Part shown: piece after piece, positions 1 through 7,075 of the stretch
How positions within the stretch are numbered: the first letter of the stretch is position 1
Layout of the letters: the number at the start of each line of letters is the position of its first letter
Source: Gammaproteobacteria bacterium
Lineage (GTDB): Bacteria; Pseudomonadota; Gammaproteobacteria; GCA-001735895
NCBI GenBank assembly: GCA_029882955.1
Contig: JAOUJX010000092.1
Span: 1 to 11,703 of the forward strand
Length of the DNA: 11,703 bases
Reading direction: 5' to 3'
Translations under genes and position numbers: made by a program
The notes under the pieces: model-generated
The model's input: the letters and a program-made list of their open reading frames with translations, nothing else
Told to the model about the DNA's origin: nothing
Databases searched by the model: none

Positions 1-51
1 GCGGTTGAATCGCTTGAAAATCGTCCCCAGCGCCAGGAATTTACAGAATAG
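1..51 (+). CDS. possible C-terminal tail of an upstream gene (partial)
   Basis: Frame 1 of the + strand is open from the window edge to a TAG at 49-51 and would encode about 16 residues ending in RPQRQEFTE. It would end 4 bases before the stop of the convergent trmL gene, a plausible tail-to-tail junction. The stretch is too short to identify and at least two other frames are also open here, so this is only a possible gene end. No terminator hairpin is evident between the two genes. Confidence 0.22.
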   Translation, partial: AVESLENRPQRQEFTE

Positions 52-55
52 TTCG

Positions 56-511
56 CTACTTGAAGTCCTGCTGACGCCAGGCTTCATAGACTACGATCGC
101 GACGGTGTTTGAAAGATTCAGGCTCCTCGAATTTTCCACCATCGGGATTCTAAGGCGGTTATCACTGCTGAGTGACTCCAATACTTCATTAGGTAATCCG
201 CGAGTTTCCGGACCGAATAGTAATGCATCTCCAGGGCTAAAAGCGACACTCGTATAGGTTTTTGTGGCCTTGGTAGTAAATGCATATAAAGCATTGAATT
301 TACAGGCTTTATTGAATGTATCGTAATTAGGGTAACAGCTTATCTGAGCCCATTCCTGGTAGTCTAGTCCGGCTCGGCGTAACAATTTGTCTTCTAGTTT
401 AAAACCCAGCGGCTCGATTAAATGTAGATGGCATCGGGTATTCGCAGCTAGGCGAATAATGTTGCCAGTATTGGGTGGTATTTCGGGTTCATAAAGTACG
501 ATATTAAACAT
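56..511 (-). CDS. trmL: tRNA (cytidine(34)-2'-O)-methyltransferase TrmL
   Basis: SPOUT-class methyltransferase that in E. coli methylates the 2'-O of the wobble nucleotide (C34 or cmnm5U34) of the two tRNA-Leu isoacceptors, using S-adenosylmethionine. The 151-residue product is close to E. coli TrmL (about 157) and shows the three knot-forming motifs of the family: EPEIPPNTGNIIRLAANT near residues 8-25, LLFGPETRGLP near 97-107, and IPM..SRSLNLSNTVAIVVYEAW near 122-146. The Asn and Arg of the first motif and the Ser/Asn of the third are intact. It is transcribed away from the pilus operon and has no functional link to it; a candidate promoter lies in the divergent spacer. No clear Shine-Dalgarno sequence precedes the ATG. 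The family assignment is firm; TrmL rather than another SPOUT member follows from the single-domain length and motif set. Confidence 0.95.
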   Translation of the reverse strand: MFNIVLYEPEIPPNTGNIIRLAANTRCHLHLIEPLGFKLEDKLLRRAGLDYQEWAQISCYPNYDTFNKACKFNALYAFTTKATKTYTSVAFSPGDALLFGPETRGLPNEVLESLSSDNRLRIPMVENSRSLNLSNTVAIVVYEAWRQQDFK

Positions 512-536
512 AATTAAGTAAATCTATGTTAATTGC

Positions 537-564
537 TTGAAAAATAATAACTATAGGCTAATAT
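537..564 (+). promoter_or_regulatory. candidate sigma-70 promoter for the msh operon
   Basis: TTGAAA (537-542) is a 5/6 match to the -35 box and TAATAT (559-564) a 4/6 match to the -10 box, separated by 16 bases. Transcription would start near 570, leaving an untranslated leader of roughly 65 bases before the GTG at 635. It physically overlaps the candidate trmL promoter on the other strand, so the two could not easily be occupied together. The -10 match is weak, and another start in this AT-rich spacer is possible. Confidence 0.3.
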
Positions 565-579
565 TTCTTGCGATGACAA
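550..579 (-). promoter_or_regulatory. candidate sigma-70 promoter for trmL
   Basis: Read on the - strand, TTGTCA (574-579) matches the -35 consensus at 5 of 6 positions and TATAGT (550-555) matches the -10 at 5 of 6, with an 18-base spacer. Transcription would start near 543, about 30 bases before the trmL ATG. Assigned from consensus alone. Confidence 0.4.
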
Positions 580-634
580 TAACTTATAGGGGCTTTTTTA
601 AGCAAACTCTAGAAAGCTGAGGTGGGTTTCCAGA

Positions 635-1606
635 GTGATAAAAAGTCAGGCACCTATTCTTACTATTTATACGCAACGAACGGAATTCCAGTTGAGTTTT
701 TTTTCATCGATAAAAACAGATACACAGATCGGAGTCGACTTTCAGCCGACAGGCGTCGCCGTAGTTCAGGTAGAAAATACAAAGAAAGTGGCAGGGAAAA
801 TACTGCGCAGTGTGTATTTGCCTTCGAGAGGCCAGCAGGCACAACTCGAATCCCTGCGGAACTGGATAACTAAGCATAGCTTGCAGCGGGCGAGTTGTGT
901 CTGCCTGATCGCCGATACGGATTGCGATATTAATCAAATTGAAAAACCCGAAGTTGATGACTCAGAGCTGGCGCAGGCATTAACCTGGCGGATTAAGGAT
1001 CTGGTGAGTTATGAAGTCGATTCGGCGGTGGTAGATGTCTATCCCATGCCTGTTTCGGGTAAAAATAATACTCAGCAGGTGAGTGTCGTTTCCGCGGATG
1101 AAAAAACGGTTGCCGCCTACGTGCAAAGTATTCAGTCGTCAGGGATGAAGCTGCTTGCTATCGATATTCATGATCTGGTCACCGGAAATTTACCAGTGGT
1201 CAGGCAGGGTTTTAAAAAAGCGCAGGCGATTCTGTCGCTGGGCGACTCCGCCGGGGTCCTGAGTATATTTAACGATACGGATCTGTATTTGTCTCGCCAT
1301 TTCAAAATCGGACTCAGTCAACTTGGATTCGCCAGCGGTGAAGATCAAAGCATTTACGATAATTTATTACTGGAGGTCCAGCGGTCGATGGATTATTACG
1401 AAAGCTATTACGGGCTTGGATCGGTATCGGTCATGGAGATTTTTCCACGCACGTCTGTGACCGAAAAAATGGTTTTATATTTACAAAATTTAATCAGTTA
1501 TGATATTGATTTTGTTGTCACTAATAACGCAGATAGTGATCAGACGCCAGAACTGGATAGCCGTTGCTTCCATGCTTATTGCGCCGCCTTACGAGGTACG
1601 CATTAA
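635..1606 (+). CDS. mshI: MSHA biogenesis protein MshI (PilM-like)
   Basis: First gene of the pilus operon. MshI-type proteins are cytoplasmic counterparts of PilM, an actin-fold protein that binds the N-terminus of the PilN-like partner and helps link the ATPase to the alignment complex. The phosphate-binding-like start IGVDFQPTGVAVVQV and the later IHDLVTGNL, AILSLGD and LLLEVQRSMDYYESYYG stretches fit the PilM/MshI family; the last resembles the PilM segment before the C-terminal subdomain. The product is soluble with no membrane segment. The GTG at 635 has a good ribosome site (GAGG at 619-622, about 12 bases away), but a TTG at 692, preceded by GGA at 682-684, would give a more family-like N-terminus starting SFFSSIKTD; the start is therefore uncertain. 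The TAA overlaps the next ATG by one base. Neighbour order supports the name more than sequence alone. Confidence 0.85.
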   Translation: MIKSQAPILTIYTQRTEFQLSFFSSIKTDTQIGVDFQPTGVAVVQVENTKKVAGKILRSVYLPSRGQQAQLESLRNWITKHSLQRASCVCLIADTDCDINQIEKPEVDDSELAQALTWRIKDLVSYEVDSAVVDVYPMPVSGKNNTQQVSVVSADEKTVAAYVQSIQSSGMKLLAIDIHDLVTGNLPVVRQGFKKAQAILSLGDSAGVLSIFNDTDLYLSRHFKIGLSQLGFASGEDQSIYDNLLLEVQRSMDYYESYYGLGSVSVMEIFPRTSVTEKMVLYLQNLISYDIDFVVTNNADSDQTPELDSRCFHAYCAALRGTH

Positions 1607-2208
1607 TGATCGAACAGAAAATTAATCTTTATCAGGATCGTTTCAAAAAGAAGAGATTAATTTTCTCAGCAGCCCAGGTGGTGGGGTTGACGATCATTTG
1701 CCTGCTGGGCATGGCGTTTTGGAGTTATACGATGGAGACAGAGCTTGATGCCGCCCTGCACCTGAATGTAACACTGAAGGAGCGCCAGGAATCTATCTCT
1801 GATGAACTCAATGCTGCTAATGCCGAGCTTGCACGGTTAATCGCTGATAACCGAATCGATAACGACATAGCGGGTGTTACCCGGGAAATAACGGCTCGCC
1901 GTAGAGTATTGAGTTTTGTCGATGCGAACCAGTTTGGTTCAGGCGAGGGATTTTCAGACTACCTGGTGTCTTTATCTAATCTTCATGTTGAAAATTTGTG
2001 GCTCGATAAAATCATCCTGGCAGAAAATTATCTGAGAATTCATGGTAGCGCGCTAAATGCAGAGCTAATACCGATGTACTTCGATCAATTCAGTGAAGAG
2101 CCAATATTCAAAGGTAATCGTTTCGATATTTTTCAGGTCGAGCGGGAGCCATTGACCGACTGGAAGGTTGACTTCGAAATAGCCACTTCGGAGACGCTCG
2201 ATGAGTGA
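1606..2208 (+). CDS. mshI2: MSHA biogenesis protein MshI2 (PilN-like)
   Basis: Inner-membrane protein equivalent to PilN of other type IV pilus systems. The ATG at 1606 is chosen over an in-frame ATG at 1564 because it overlaps the mshI stop by one base (TAATG), has CGAGGT at 1592-1597 at good spacing, and puts the PilN hallmark KINLYQ at residues 5-10; in PilN this short cytoplasmic INL motif inserts into PilM. One membrane segment follows at about residues 18-40, then a periplasmic coiled-coil-like stretch (about 44-105) and a C-terminal region likely to have the PilN/GspL ferredoxin-like fold (about 120-190). The length of 200 residues is normal for PilN. In some genomes the gene is simply called a second mshI. 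It should pair with MshJ through coiled coil and periplasmic domain. Confidence 0.82.
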   Translation: MIEQKINLYQDRFKKKRLIFSAAQVVGLTIICLLGMAFWSYTMETELDAALHLNVTLKERQESISDELNAANAELARLIADNRIDNDIAGVTREITARRRVLSFVDANQFGSGEGFSDYLVSLSNLHVENLWLDKIILAENYLRIHGSALNAELIPMYFDQFSEEPIFKGNRFDIFQVEREPLTDWKVDFEIATSETLDE

Positions 2209-2854
2209 ATTAACAGGAACATACGCTCTAAAATATAACGAACTTAGCTTGAGAGAGCGTGTGCTGATCGGTGTTGTTGTTTTAGTTGGCATTGGTTTCA
2301 GCTGGTGGAATTTTTATGCTGAGCCGACCATGCAAAAGATTCAGTTGCAGACCGATGAAAATCAACGCTTATCGAAAGAGGTGGCTGTTACTCTGGCCGC
2401 TATTAGTGATATCAGAAAGCGTATCGCTGAAGGGGTCAATACCGAAAAAGAACAACGACTAGCACAGTTGGAGCGTGAACTTGAACTCGTCGAAGATCGT
2501 CTCAGGTTAAAAACTATTGAGCTGATAGATCCCGAAGATATGTTCCAGCTCATGAGCCGCCTCATCTATCGTGAATCGAACCTGAAGTTACTGAGCCTCA
2601 AACGAAGGGACGTTAAACCGGCTATTACCGTGAGTGAAGAGCAAGAAGACGATATTGGTATTTATCGACACGAACTGGAGGTTAAATTTTCGGGAAAATT
2701 TGCCGATATCCTCCATTATATGCAGTCGATGGAAGCGCTTGACTGGAAATTGATCTGGGATGAAATCAAAATTGTTAGTAGCGACTATCCGGTGATTACT
2801 GTGAAACTGGTGATTTCTACCTTGAGTACGCGCAAGGAGTGGGTCGGTGTATAG
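2201..2854 (+). CDS. mshJ: MSHA biogenesis protein MshJ (PilO-like)
   Basis: Bitopic inner-membrane component of the alignment complex, counterpart of PilO/GspM. A short cytoplasmic N-terminus is followed by a membrane helix at about residues 21-39 (VLIGVVVLVGIGFSWW), a long charged coiled coil at about 45-107 rich in E, K, R and L heptads, and a compact C-terminal domain (about 110-215) of the PilO ferredoxin-like type, including ILHYMQSMEALDWKLIWDEI. The gene overlaps the end of the preceding one by 8 bases and has GGAG at 2190-2193, 7 bases before the ATG, so translation is likely coupled. Its 217 residues are usual for MshJ. The assignment rests on architecture and gene order as well as family resemblance. 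Confidence 0.87.
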   Translation: MSELTGTYALKYNELSLRERVLIGVVVLVGIGFSWWNFYAEPTMQKIQLQTDENQRLSKEVAVTLAAISDIRKRIAEGVNTEKEQRLAQLERELELVEDRLRLKTIELIDPEDMFQLMSRLIYRESNLKLLSLKRRDVKPAITVSEEQEDDIGIYRHELEVKFSGKFADILHYMQSMEALDWKLIWDEIKIVSSDYPVITVKLVISTLSTRKEWVGV

Positions 2855-3275
2855 CTTAATTGGGCGGTATCATCTGTCTCTCCTGATAGCGGCGCTTCCG
2901 ATGTTGGTATTAATTAAGCCTGACAGCGCATTTGCTGCTGAACCTATAGTCGATCCAATGCAGCCGCCTGCTTTTGCATTAAATAAATTTCGGTTAGCCA
3001 AGCTAAAAAAGGCAGGAAGGGTTCAAAGTAGCCAGCGTAAAGCTGTCGTGAAACCTGAACCCTTATTGTTGACCAGTATTTTGATTGGGGCGGACAGAAG
3101 AATTGCTATTATTAATAATAAAACCATGATGGTTGGTGACAGTATCGGCTCAGCGAAACTGGTAAGGATATTGAAAGGCAAAGTCCAATTGTTCAGGAAG
3201 GGGAAACGTATCGAACTAAAACTCGACAACGAATTTACGGTGATCAGGAAAAAAACCGCCGAGAGTCAATTATGA
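2847..3275 (+). CDS. mshK: MSHA biogenesis protein MshK (PilP/GspC-like periplasmic protein)
   Basis: Exported periplasmic protein that in PilP/GspC systems joins the inner-membrane alignment complex to the N-domains of the secretin. A signal peptide covers about residues 1-31, ending in SAFAA. There is no lipobox cysteine, unlike classical PilP. The mature N-terminus has the family's DPMQPP motif (residues 36-41), followed by a basic linker and a small C-terminal beta domain (about 72-135) with LLLTSILIG, VGDSIGSAKLVRI and VQLFRKGKRIEL, resembling the homology region of GspC/PilP. The GTG start is well supported by AAGGAG at 2834-2839 with 7-base spacing, inside an 8-base overlap with mshJ. 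The length of 142 residues is in the small range usual for MshK. Confidence 0.85.
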   Translation: MYSLIGRYHLSLLIAALPMLVLIKPDSAFAAEPIVDPMQPPAFALNKFRLAKLKKAGRVQSSQRKAVVKPEPLLLTSILIGADRRIAIINNKTMMVGDSIGSAKLVRILKGKVQLFRKGKRIELKLDNEFTVIRKKTAESQL

Positions 3276-4951
3276 TCAAGAATTTTGTTACTCCCTTCAT
3301 TTTGATGCTGTTGCTAACCTCCTGTGCTTCGCAGCAGAGCATCGAAAATGCTTCGCAAACCCAGCAAAGTATTGATGACGCCATGCGAGAAGCGGGCGAG
3401 GTAGAGGTCTCGGAGGCAGATTTGCCTGCTACTGATATTCTAGATGAATTATTGCCCGGCAGTGGCGTTAGTGTTCCTGGTCTCGCCGACGATTTAGGGC
3501 AGGAGCCGAGTTTTGACGTTTCTGTATCAAATGCCCCCGCTCGATTGTTTTTCATGAGTCTGGTGAAAGATACCGACATTAACATGGTGGTTCACCCGAG
3601 TGTAGAGGGTGAAATATCGCTGGATCTGAAAAACGTCACAGTCGCAGAAGTGATGAGCCTGGCACGCGAAGTCTATGGCTACGAATATAGGCGTTCGACT
3701 AATGGCTATATCGTTTTACCAGCGCGTATCCAGTCGAGAATATTCGCGGTTGATTATCTCAATGTTACCCGCGCCGGTGAATCCACTATGACGGTGAGCT
3801 CCGGGCAGTTGGCGGACAGTAATTCCGGCCAAAGGACGGATGAAAACTCAACGTCTTCCTCTGACTCTGGTTCGACACAGTCGAGTAGTATTAATACCAC
3901 CATACAGGCAGATTTCTGGTCGGATTTGCATAAAACGATTTCGGCGATTGTTGGCCAAGATGCCGGTCGATCAATTGTGGTAGATCGTCATTCTGGCCTG
4001 GTTATCGTACGCGCTATGCCTGGCGAATTGCGTGATGTTGAGTCCTATTTGAACAATGCTCAGGATAGCCTGCAACGGCAGGTGATTCTCGAGACCAAAA
4101 TAATCGAAGTAAAGTTAAGTGATAGCTTTCAGTCAGGTATTGACTGGGCGGCATTGTCCAAAAACCGGGAGTTTTTACTTGGGAATACCGGCTTTGAAGA
4201 CGGTAGCTCTCAGTTACTGGACGACACTGGCGCAGTAAGTACTGCAGCAGCTTTATCCAGCAGTAATTCAGATTTCGCCAATTTGTTTACGATTGGTGGT
4301 GCAACCGATAATTTCGGTGCGTTGATACGTTTGCTAAGCACTCAGGGTGAGGTTCAGGTTTTATCCAGCCCGCGGGTTTCTACCGTGAATAATCAAAAAG
4401 CTGTGATTAAGGTTGGCTCCGACGAGTTCTTTGTTACCGATGTATCGTCCAGTACTTCTTCCAGTGCGGCGGGCACAACAACGACTCCGGATATTACATT
4501 AACCCCATTTTTCTCTGGCATAGCACTCGATGTGACACCCCAGATTAGTGACGACGATGAAGTAATTTTACACATTCACCCTAGTGTCAGCGAAGTCAGA
4601 GACCAGACTAAAAACATTACTGTCGGTGGCCAAACACAGCAATTGCCACTGGCCTTTAGCACGGTACGTGAATCCGATTCAGTGGTGAAAGCGCGTAACG
4701 GTCAGGTAGTGGTCATCGGCGGGTTAATGCAAAACAGCACCGGCAACGACGAGGCGGGTCTACCAGGCGCGAAGGACGTGCCGATACTGGGTAATCTGTT
4801 CGGACAGAAGCGCAAAGTGAATACGCGCAGTGAACTGGTTATTTTGTTGCGACCAATTGTGGTGGATTCAAATAAGGCCTGGTCGACGTATATCCAGAAT
4901 AGCGCTGAGAGAATTGAAAAATTAAGATACGACGCACCAAAGGGTGAGTAA
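3272..4951 (+). CDS. mshL: MSHA secretin lipoprotein MshL
   Basis: Outer-membrane secretin that forms the multimeric gate through which the pilus leaves the cell. Residues 1-18 are a lipoprotein signal with lipobox LTSC (15-18), so Cys18 is the predicted lipidated residue. A secretin/TonB short N-terminal (STN) domain lies at about 81-140 (FDVSVSNAPARLFF, ISLDLKNVTVAEV). A Ser/Thr-rich low-complexity stretch follows at about 175-210, then an N1-like periplasmic domain (about 213-265, including SIVVDRHSGLVIVRAMP) and the secretin core (about 268-530) with VLSSPRVSTVNNQKAVIKVG and the signature VVVIGGLMQ. A second Ser/Thr run at 392-405 falls in a loop of the core. The 559 residues are typical. 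It overlaps mshK by ATGA. Unlike PilQ of type IVa pili it has no AMIN domain before STN. Confidence 0.96.
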   Translation: MIKNFVTPFILMLLLTSCASQQSIENASQTQQSIDDAMREAGEVEVSEADLPATDILDELLPGSGVSVPGLADDLGQEPSFDVSVSNAPARLFFMSLVKDTDINMVVHPSVEGEISLDLKNVTVAEVMSLAREVYGYEYRRSTNGYIVLPARIQSRIFAVDYLNVTRAGESTMTVSSGQLADSNSGQRTDENSTSSSDSGSTQSSSINTTIQADFWSDLHKTISAIVGQDAGRSIVVDRHSGLVIVRAMPGELRDVESYLNNAQDSLQRQVILETKIIEVKLSDSFQSGIDWAALSKNREFLLGNTGFEDGSSQLLDDTGAVSTAAALSSSNSDFANLFTIGGATDNFGALIRLLSTQGEVQVLSSPRVSTVNNQKAVIKVGSDEFFVTDVSSSTSSSAAGTTTTPDITLTPFFSGIALDVTPQISDDDEVILHIHPSVSEVRDQTKNITVGGQTQQLPLAFSTVRESDSVVKARNGQVVVIGGLMQNSTGNDEAGLPGAKDVPILGNLFGQKRKVNTRSELVILLRPIVVDSNKAWSTYIQNSAERIEKLRYDAPKGE

Positions 4952-5757
4952 TGTACGAACAGTATTATGGCCTCGCTGAGAAACCTTTTAGCCTGACACC
5001 GGATACCGGATATTTCTACCAGAGCAATACGCATCAGGAAGCACTGAACGTATTGCTGGTAGCGATAAAATCAGGTGACGGATTTATTAAAGTAACCGGT
5101 GAAGTCGGAACCGGTAAAACCCTGTTATGCCGGAAACTACTCGACGCCCTCGACGAAGCCTATAATACAGTCTACATCCCCAACCCTTATATGAATTGTA
5201 ATGCTTTACTCGATGCGGTTCTGGCAGAAATGGGTATCGCGGAACAGCTCAATAAAGAAAATTATCTGGCTTGCATTAATGACTACCTGATCGAATCGGC
5301 TCGACAGTCGAAAACCACGGTCATCATTCTGGATGAAGCCCAGTCCCTGCCGGAAGAAAGCCTGGAAGCGATTCGTCTGTTGAGTAATCTGGAAACTGAA
5401 AAGAAAAAACTGGTTCAAATTATTTTATTCGGTCAGCCCGAGCTCGATGACAAGCTTGCTAAAAGTAGTATTCGTCAGTTACGACAACGCATCATGCATG
5501 TCTATCGATTACAGCCGCTAAACCAGAATTCGATTCGTGCCTATTTGCAACATCGAATGAAATCAGCCGGTTACTCCGGTCCTGAGTTATTTGACCAGGC
5601 TGCCAGGCAGTTGCTGTTTAAAGCTAGCCAGGGCGTTCCACGTATTATTAATGTTTTATCTAATAAAGCGCTCATGCAGTCGTATGCCAGTGGTGATTAT
5701 CACGTGACTCGAAAACATATAATCTCGGCGGTGAAGGACAACGATGAGCGTCATTAA
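4951..5757 (+). CDS. mshM: MSHA biogenesis ATPase MshM (ExeA/GspA-type AAA+)
   Basis: AAA ATPase of the ExeA/GspA type. In type II secretion ExeA acts with a peptidoglycan-binding partner to place the secretin; MshM is inferred to help position or assemble MshL. The N-terminus MYEQYYGLAEKPFSLTPDTGYFY is the family signature. Walker A is GEVGTGKT (residues 50-57) and Walker B is VIILDEA (124-130). ILFGQPEL near 158-165 contains the usual sensor region, and RQLRQRI near 175-181 holds candidate arginine fingers. The product lacks the membrane helix and C-terminal peptidoglycan-binding domain of ExeA and ends after the AAA+ lid at 268 residues, as usual for MshM. The gene overlaps mshL by one base, with AGGG at 4941-4944 as ribosome site. 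The downstream neighbour mshN is a membrane protein that could take the GspB-like role. Confidence 0.94.
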   Translation: MYEQYYGLAEKPFSLTPDTGYFYQSNTHQEALNVLLVAIKSGDGFIKVTGEVGTGKTLLCRKLLDALDEAYNTVYIPNPYMNCNALLDAVLAEMGIAEQLNKENYLACINDYLIESARQSKTTVIILDEAQSLPEESLEAIRLLSNLETEKKKLVQIILFGQPELDDKLAKSSIRQLRQRIMHVYRLQPLNQNSIRAYLQHRMKSAGYSGPELFDQAARQLLFKASQGVPRIINVLSNKALMQSYASGDYHVTRKHIISAVKDNDERH

Positions 5758-7075
5758 TAATGTCCTGAAGGATCTGGAGTTACGTTCCAGTCAATTTACG
5801 CCAATCGATCTGGCTGCGGTCAACATCGCAAAACCAGCCAGGCAAAGTCGGTCGAGCCGATTCGTTATGCTGCTGATACCAGCGGCATTACTGGCAGTTG
5901 CCGGGTACTGGTTTTACCAGGATCAAATGGAATTGATCGGAGATGCGTCAATGCCGTCGCTTGAGAAAATAGCCCCGATCGCAATCGCGAAACCAGTGCC
6001 AGTGCCAGTGCCAGTGCTAGTGCCAGAGTCTGAATCGGTTCCGAACCAGATTATCGGATTGCAGATAAAAGAATCTTCCAGCGATGTCAGTCTGGAGTTT
6101 TCTCTAAGCGAGAAGACAGTCTCTTATTTGAAGGAAAGAAGCGAAAACCGATTCGTCTATCATTTGAAAAATATTAAGAATGCGATAGTCGCACCGCTTA
6201 TTAAGGATAATTTATGGATAAAAAGCCTGTCGATTGTTCCTGTAGGAGAAGGGGTCGATGTTGCTTTCCAGACGGCTGAAGGTGTTCTGGTCAATACCGA
6301 GCAAATACAAAAACTGGATGAGGCAAGCTGGATTATACAGCTGGAAAAATTACCTGATCCCGTCGTTATCGAAGGAAAAAAAGTGACCGGGGTTGCATTT
6401 GCCGTTAATACTGAAGAGCCGACCGAGGGCGTAATTACGCCGGATAAAATTGAAGTCGCTGAAACTGTTAGCAAGCCGGTAAAAGTTGAAATTAAATCCG
6501 CGTTAAAAAAATTGAGCGATAGGGAACACCTGTTGCTAGCAAAAGAGTTGGTGAAAAACAGAGACTGGGAAAGCGCTGTGCGCTTACTGCATAGCTTGAT
6601 AGATGGGCCACAGGACCTGTCGGCTAGAAAGCAGTTGCTCGGAATTTATGCGCAGCCTCAATATGCTGGTGAGTACGCTAGCCTGGCGCGTCAATCAAGC
6701 GAGCGTTATCCGGAGAATGTCCTGCTAAAATCTGAATATGCACGAGCACTCTTTCAAAACCAGTCATACCGATCGGTTATTTCAATATTACAAACGGGAA
6801 ATAATAGAGATTATACACAGCTTGCCTTAATAGCAGCCAGCTACCAGCGTCTCGAAGAGCACGATCAGGCTATCGAATATTACCGGCAATCGCTTAAGCT
6901 AAACCGGGCGCAGGCCAGAAACTGGATAGGTCTGGGGATATCGCTTGAGCATAATGCGCAGCCCAGGCTGGCGTTACAGTCATATCAGACTGCTGTAAAA
7001 CTCGGTAATCTTAATACGCGCCTGGAGCAATTTATTGAGCAGCGTAGCCGTTTGCTGACAAAGGTGATTAACTAA
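5744..7075 (+). CDS. mshN: MSHA biogenesis protein MshN (TPR protein)
   Basis: Bitopic inner-membrane protein with a periplasmic TPR domain. The cytoplasmic N-terminus begins MSVINNVLKDLELR, a recognised MshN start. One membrane helix lies at about residues 40-57, followed by a Pro/Val low-complexity spacer (84-94), a beta-rich region at about 103-200 that resembles an AMIN domain, a second linker (205-255), and TPR-like helical repeats at about 258-425, the clearest being YTQLALIAASYQRLEEHDQAIEYYRQSL and the following unit. TPR proteins of pilus and secretion systems commonly assist secretin assembly or stability, so action on MshL is a reasonable inference. It overlaps mshM by 14 bases with GAAGGA at 5733-5738. 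The 443 residues are within the family's range. The AMIN-like reading is tentative; the TPR and membrane assignments are firmer. Confidence 0.9.
   Translation: MSVINNVLKDLELRSSQFTPIDLAAVNIAKPARQSRSSRFVMLLIPAALLAVAGYWFYQDQMELIGDASMPSLEKIAPIAIAKPVPVPVPVLVPESESVPNQIIGLQIKESSSDVSLEFSLSEKTVSYLKERSENRFVYHLKNIKNAIVAPLIKDNLWIKSLSIVPVGEGVDVAFQTAEGVLVNTEQIQKLDEASWIIQLEKLPDPVVIEGKKVTGVAFAVNTEEPTEGVITPDKIEVAETVSKPVKVEIKSALKKLSDREHLLLAKELVKNRDWESAVRLLHSLIDGPQDLSARKQLLGIYAQPQYAGEYASLARQSSERYPENVLLKSEYARALFQNQSYRSVISILQTGNNRDYTQLALIAASYQRLEEHDQAIEYYRQSLKLNRAQARNWIGLGISLEHNAQPRLALQSYQTAVKLGNLNTRLEQFIEQRSRLLTKVIN
5993..6028 (+). repeat. in-frame hexanucleotide repeat (CCAGTG) in mshN
   Basis: Six 6-base units in a row: four perfect CCAGTG (5993-6016), then CTAGTG and CCAGAG. 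They encode the Pro-Val spacer at residues 84-95 of MshN, just outside the membrane helix. Because the unit is two codons, gain or loss of copies would only change spacer length and not the reading frame. Confidence 0.85.

Noticed and set aside
591..604. GCTTTTTTAAGC as a terminator or attenuator ahead of mshI
   Set aside because: Only four base pairs of stem, A/T-dominated, with no T-run after it; too weak to call.
622..873. A GTG-started frame overlapping the start of mshI
   Set aside because: It runs out of frame with mshI, encodes a highly charged Arg/Ser-rich sequence with no family resemblance, and mshI is clearly the real gene.
3244..3585. A 113-codon open frame on the - strand at the start of mshL
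   Set aside because: Antisense to the lipoprotein signal and STN domain of mshL; Ser-rich translation with no recognisable family.
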